Shown piece after piece: positions 13,167 through 17,184 of a DNA stretch of 17,184 nucleotides. Source of the DNA: Clostridia bacterium (GTDB taxonomy: Bacteria; Bacillota; Clostridia; TANB77; CAG-508); assembly GCA_900768805.1 (NCBI GenBank), contig CAAGEF010000204.1:1-17184 (forward strand), in the 5' to 3' direction. Below the pieces are notes generated by a model that was given only the letters and a program-made list of their open reading frames with translations, did not search any database and was not told the DNA's origin. Numbering within the stretch: the first letter of the stretch is position 1; each line of letters opens with the position of its first letter. The position numbers and the translations under genes are program-made.

Positions 13167-15000
13167 ATGAACACATTGAATCAAATAGAATTATTAACAA
13201 AAATAGCACACGAAATTCATGATAAAGGTGGAAAGCTTTTTTATGTAGGTCGGATATGTAAGAGATAATCTGCTTGGAATAGAAAGCAAAGATATCGATA
13301 TAGAAATACATGATATAAGTTATCAAAATACTATTGATATATTAGAAAAATATGGAGTTGTAGATTTAGTTGGAGCTAGTTTTGGTATACTAAAAATACA
13401 TGGTTTAAATATAGATTTTGCCTTTCCTAGAACAGAGCTTTCAATAGGAACTGGTCATAGAGATTTTAAAATAAATATAGATCCTTATATTTCACCTAAA
13501 AATGCAAGTAAAAGAAGAGATTTTACTATAAATTCTATAATGAAGGATGTTATAACTGGAGAAATTATTGATAATTATAATGGTTTAGAAGATTTAAATA
13601 AAAAAATTATAAGATATGTTGATTCAAAAAGTTTTAGTGAAGATCCTTTAAGAGTTCTTCGAGCTTGTGTTTTTGCATCCAGACTCAAATTTAATATAGA
13701 AGAAAGAACTAAAACATTGTGTAAAAATATAGATATTAGTAATTTATCTAAAGAAAGAATTTATGAAGAAATAAAAAAAGCTTTGTTAAAATCCGAAGAG
13801 CCTAGCCTATTTATTAAAGAAATTATAAATATAGAGAAATTTGATATTTTATTTTTTCCAAATAAAAACAATATTTTGTATTTAGAAAAATTAGATTATT
13901 TATATAATATTTTAGATAAAGGTGCAAAAATAAAAGATAACACAAATAATCCTGAACTATTTATGATTACTTGCTTAGTATATGGATTATCATTATGTAT
14001 ATCTGAATTTGATGAAAAAAATTTTTTGCAAAAATTATCTTATAAAAAAGAACTTAATAAATCTGTTTTGAATTTGTTAAAAAACAATAAATTAATAAAA
14101 GAAAATTCTTGCATTGATGATTATTTTTTAAGAAAACTCTCTGTATCTTCAAAAAATAAGTTTTTTAATATAAATGATGTTATATTATTTAATAAAATAT
14201 CAAATTCTGATTATAATAAAATCATGGAAACAAAAATAAATGAAATTGGATTAAATGAAAATAAAACAATTACTCCTTTAATTACAGGAAAAGTCCTACA
14301 AAAATTTTGTATAGAGCCTGGAATTGAATATGAAAAAATACTAAATGAATGTTTTGAGTTACAATTAAAATCTAATTATAATGAATTATTTAAATATCTA
14401 CTAGAATTAGTATTATTAAAATCAATCACCCCATCTTCGTTTTTTAATATATTAAAAGAAACTAACAAATTAGAAGAATATATACCAGAACTAATAAAAT
14501 TAGATAAAACAGAGCAAAATCCTTTATATCATCCAGAAGGTTCTGTTTATAATCATACTATGAATGTTATAAATATTGCATCTCAAAATAGAAAATTTGT
14601 AAATAATAAATATGAATTTATGTTTTCTGCATTATGCCATGATTTCGGAAAAATAAGTACAACATTTACAAAAGAAGATGGAAAAATAGTTTCTTATGGA
14701 CATGAAAATCAACTTGAAGAATCTAAAGAATTTTTACAAAGGCTTAATATTGATTATAAATCTCAAGAAATTATTCTTATATTACAAAAAAATCATATGA
14801 GACCTTTTATGCTATATAAACAAAATTCAAGTCTTTCTGCTGTTAAAAGATTACAAAGAGATACTGGTGATTATTTTAAGGATTTGCTTATATTATCTTA
14901 TTGTGATAAATCAGGTAGTGGAAATAAATCAGAAGAACGCTTAAGAGATTTAGAAAACTATAAGAAATGGTTTGAAGAAATGCTTAAATATAGTTCTTGA
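13167..15000 (+). CDS. cca: tRNA nucleotidyltransferase (CCA-adding) with HD domain; +1 frame break at 13251
   Basis: Adds or repairs the CCA end of tRNA. Skipping one C at 13251 gives a 610-residue product. ATG 13167 has GAGGT just upstream. The nucleotidyltransferase head is complete when joined: GGKLFYVG (21-28), then GYVRDNLLG (29-37), catalytic D42 and D44 in SKDIDIEIHD, RRDFTINSIM (ending at 125) and EDPLRVLRACVFASRL (158-173). A helical middle follows, then an HD domain (HPEGSVYNH at 455-463, HD at 491-492 in SALCHDFGK). Without the skip, translation stops at 13266-13268 after 33 residues. The ATG at 13540 would give a headless protein and has no ribosome binding site. The extra C splits the conserved GG of the catalytic loop, so this is a pseudogene, a sequence error or a frameshifted gene. 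Longer than most CCA enzymes with HD domains. Confidence 0.88.
13248..13254 (+). other. Frame-shift site GGT-C-GGA in cca
   Basis: Codon 28 is GGT (13248-13250). The zero-frame next codon is CGG (13251-13253) and the frame that continues the protein starts at GGA (13252-13254). The run of six T at 13237-13242 lies upstream, but protein motifs on both sides of it are in the correct frame, so the indel is at the C. Confidence 0.85.
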
Positions 15001-15014
15001 TAACTGAATAAAAG

Positions 15015-15049
15015 AATAAAGGAGTGTATTAAATTTACACTCCTTTATT
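15015..15049. terminator. Bidirectional terminator between cca and the DUF2207 gene
   Basis: AATAAAGGAGTGTA (15015-15028) pairs with TACACTCCTTTATT (15036-15049), a perfect 14-bp stem with a 7-base loop. It carries T-rich tails for both converging genes. Confidence 0.9.
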
Positions 15050-15050
15050 T

Positions 15051-16958
15051 TTACATCTTATCTTCCACCGCAACCGGCCACCGCCGCCTCCGGCCTCCGC
15101 CACCACCAGAGAAGCCTCCACCTCCTCCGCTTCCTGATGAATGTGCTGAAGAATATGCTGAAGCACATGAATTATATACTGAACTCATCATATTATCAAA
15201 AGACCCTATAAAATCATCTCCAAATCTTGAATCACACATATAATACATATAAGCGCAATTATGATTTGCATAATAATCTGGATTACCCATTTCAGGATAT
15301 ACAACTTTTAATTGTTTTATTACTTTTTTAGAAATTCCAAAAGCAGTAGCATAAACTAAGAATTTTTCCCACAAAATTAAATCTGGAACCTCTTTGTCCT
15401 TCAACAAAGAAAAATCATCCATATAATTTTTTAGACCTTTCCATTGTTTTTCTTCTTCTCTACCTTTTTCAGAAAGTATACATACTGTTTTTGAATTTTT
15501 ATAACATAATATAGCACATATTACTAATTCAATGAATATTGGTATAACAAAAAAAGCAATTCCTGTAAATAACATTATCATTACTAATACCAAATACAAA
15601 ATGAATTTTCCAGTCCATTTTTTACTAATTTCTTCTTTTTCTTTATCAATATTTCTGCAGTGATATTGATAAGATAATGCTTTATCTTTTATTGTTTGTA
15701 ATGATTTATAAACTTCTTCATAATGAATTTTTGCATATTTTGATAATTCTTTTGTTGATACACGATCTTTTCCTTTAGATGCCAAAACAATTAAATTATA
15801 AACTAATTCTTCATCAGAACTTAATTGAATATTATCACATTTTCCCCTATTTATAATTATCGACATCTCTTTTTTATCAATTGGTTCAAAAGTAAGAATT
15901 CCTTTTAAAGCTAAATCTAAAATTGTAGCTGAAAATATTTTTGAAATATGATTTCCAATACTTGAATTATTATTTTTAAAATAATATAAATATGCAGCTC
16001 TAGCTGGTGTTGCATTTTTTTCATCTGGTATATCTCTAAAATATTTTAGTTCTTGTGAAACATCTTGATATTTTTGTTTTAATTCTTTACCTGTTTTTAT
16101 GTATTTTATAATTTTACTTAATAAGAATATACCAACAACAATCATTATCAAAAAAATAATTGTCCACATCATTTTTTGTCTATCTCTTTCAGCATTAGCT
16201 TCATCTGCCCATTTTTGTTCTTCTTCTAAAATAGAAGCTAATTTATCACTGTTATATTTATTTGAACACTCTAAATAAATATTTTCCTCTGTTACAATTC
16301 TAACCTCAAGCATTGTATTAGCTTTGAATCTTTCCACCTCAAAAACTACAGTATCTTCTGATGCTTTTTCAATTATTGCATTTAATGGTCCATGTCCCCA
16401 AACTCTTAAGTTCTCAATATCCTCTACTGGTTCTGGAAGTCTTATTGTACCAGTTACATTATCTGCTGAAATTTGATTGCTTGTATCTAAGAACATCCAA
16501 TAAAGTTCTGTACAATCTTTATAAATTTTTACAGCATCTTCTATAGTATATCGTAATTCATAAGTTCTAGTTGCAGAAGAATCATCTAATCCTACATTCC
16601 ATGCAATTTCAAAAGTTGAACTATCAATTTCCAATGCATAAAAACAATCTGAATCAACATGACGTTGGTATTCATAAATTTGTTCAAATTCCATTCTATA
16701 TGGAGAAAGTTGAGTAACTTCTACATCCGTTATTTTTGAATATTTAGAACTATCGATTTTAAATTGTTTAAACACAGTATTTGTTTCTGAAATATAAATA
16801 TCCCATGTTTCAACAACCTCCATACTACCATCTGAATTGACAGTAACATCATAATCTAAAGAATTCCATTCTTGAAAACCTGCATAAGAATCATTCGAAA
16901 AACACATTATTCCAAAAAGCATTCCTAAGACTATGAACAGAAATTTTTTCACTTTCAT
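15051..16958 (-). CDS. DUF2207 membrane protein with frame-shifted glycine tail
   Basis: A 635-residue exported membrane protein as read without shifts. It has a signal peptide (1-26, ending SYA), an extracytoplasmic beta-rich DUF2207 domain (about 28-230), a transmembrane helix (264-283), a cytoplasmic region (about 290-447), a hydrophobic pair (451-487), and a C-terminal domain ending in a Gly-rich tail. Family members of this type usually end in a long poly-glycine run. Here GGGGGFSGGGGG (611-622) turns abruptly into RRRRWPVAVEDKM. Skipping one C in each of two GGC-C-GG contexts (plus positions 15092 and 15076) restores GGGGGGCGGR and a stop at 15058-15060, total 632 residues. The ATG has AGGGGA upstream. 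Single-gene transcript with own promoter. Molecular function of DUF2207 is unknown. Confidence 0.88.
   Translation of the reverse strand: MKVKKFLFIVLGMLFGIMCFSNDSYAGFQEWNSLDYDVTVNSDGSMEVVETWDIYISETNTVFKQFKIDSSKYSKITDVEVTQLSPYRMEFEQIYEYQRHVDSDCFYALEIDSSTFEIAWNVGLDDSSATRTYELRYTIEDAVKIYKDCTELYWMFLDTSNQISADNVTGTIRLPEPVEDIENLRVWGHGPLNAIIEKASEDTVVFEVERFKANTMLEVRIVTEENIYLECSNKYNSDKLASILEEEQKWADEANAERDRQKMMWTIIFLIMIVVGIFLLSKIIKYIKTGKELKQKYQDVSQELKYFRDIPDEKNATPARAAYLYYFKNNNSSIGNHISKIFSATILDLALKGILTFEPIDKKEMSIIINRGKCDNIQLSSDEELVYNLIVLASKGKDRVSTKELSKYAKIHYEEVYKSLQTIKDKALSYQYHCRNIDKEKEEISKKWTGKFILYLVLVMIMLFTGIAFFVIPIFIELVICAILCYKNSKTVCILSEKGREEEKQWKGLKNYMDDFSLLKDKEVPDLILWEKFLVYATAFGISKKVIKQLKVVYPEMGNPDYYANHNCAYMYYMCDSRFGDDFIGSFDNMMSSVYNSCASAYSSAHSSGSGGGGGFSGGGGGRRRRWPVAVEDKM
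15074..15095 (-). other. Two frame-shift sites GGC-C-GG in the DUF2207 tail
   Basis: Minus strand: GGC (15095-15093) is followed by zero-frame CGG (15092-15090), and GGC (15079-15077) by CGG (15076-15074). Dropping one C at each keeps a continuous glycine frame (GGA and GGT follow). Confidence 0.7.
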
Positions 16959-16994
16959 AATTATCCCCTATCTTTATTTTATTACTTTTTTTCA

Positions 16995-17023
16995 ATTATA
17001 TAATATATTTAAATTGTGTTCAA
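16995..17023 (-). promoter_or_regulatory. Sigma-A promoter of the DUF2207 gene
   Basis: Minus strand: -35 TTGAAC (17018-17023), 17-bp spacer, consensus -10 TATAAT (16995-17000). Confidence 0.75.
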
Positions 17024-17042
17024 GATATAAAGTTAAAATAAC

Positions 17043-17155
17043 CTGACATAGTTTTAACATGAAAATAGACTTTAGAAAAATATCAAATTTGATTATTTAA
17101 ATTATAGTTTGTGTGTTAGATTTGTAGTTTATTTTCGTCTGACATGAGTTTAACA
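17043..17155. repeat. Direct plus inverted repeats, possible mobile-element remnant
   Basis: CTGACATAGTTTTAAC (17043-17058) and CTGACATGAGTTTAAC (17139-17154) are near-direct repeats. Just inside them ATGAAAATAGACT (17059-17071) and AGTTTATTTTCGT (17126-17138) are imperfect inverted repeats. No open frame lies between. The arrangement recalls the repeated ends of some insertion sequences, but the match is short. Confidence 0.3.
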
Positions 17156-17184
17156 AATAAATAAGTCCGCAAAAGCTATTGAAT

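Noticed and set aside
13132..13326. Open frame of 64 codons on the minus strand
   Set aside because: Opposite the start of cca, where the plus strand reads conserved nucleotidyltransferase motifs.
13540..15000. cca as a shorter gene starting at ATG 13540
   Set aside because: No ribosome binding site; the catalytic head is encoded just upstream in the same frame back to 13252.

Overview
The window comes from a strongly AT-rich, low-GC Bacillota genome (Clostridia- or Bacilli-like). The signs are an A/T-dominated third codon position, AGA as the main Arg codon, strong AAGGAG-type ribosome binding sites, near-consensus sigma-A promoters with 17-bp spacers and a full set of intrinsic terminators. 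It looks like ordinary chromosome, with one short stretch (about 10.29-11.6 kb) of different composition. I cannot name the species.

Layout. Bases 1-170 hold a GC-rich, self-complementary stretch that is probably part of a structured non-coding RNA. A minus-strand pair follows (296-2508): a membrane-anchored SH3b plus glucosaminidase cell-wall hydrolase and a small membrane protein. Next are a 60-residue orphan with its own promoter and a glyA operon (6237-2950): serine hydroxymethyltransferase, an unknown coiled-coil protein and an SseB-like plus HD phosphohydrolase fusion. A tail-anchored J-domain protein and the lysine/diaminopimelate pair dapA-dapB come after. A palindrome-rich gap (8580-8929) separates these from a single-gene cysteine desulfurase. 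Two unknown small genes (10400-10987 and 11166-11447) stand out: less AT-rich, each with its own TTGACA promoter, terminator and perfect 18-bp palindrome. Then come a small membrane protein, a divergent cation-diffusion-facilitator transporter, a tRNA nucleotidyltransferase (cca) and, convergent with it, a DUF2207 membrane protein.

Most notable observation. Two otherwise normal-looking genes are out of frame by one base. In cca a single extra C splits the catalytic GG-x-V-R-D motif. In the DUF2207 gene two extra Cs divert the usual poly-glycine tail into an Arg-rich one. All three extra bases sit in the same context, a glycine codon GGY followed by C-GG, so the zero-frame codon is CGG. In-frame CGG occurs nowhere else in the native-looking genes (roughly 4,600 codons). 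It appears twice in the atypical gene at 11166-11447. This fits either +1 frameshifting at a hungry or unassigned CGG codon, or a systematic base-insertion error in the assembly. The sequence alone cannot separate the two.

Other points of interest: an in-frame open extension of about 36 codons beyond the TAA of the 10400 gene, the SseB-HD fusion in a glyA operon, nested palindromes at 8681-8880, and two candidate operators around 11.0 and 11.6 kb.
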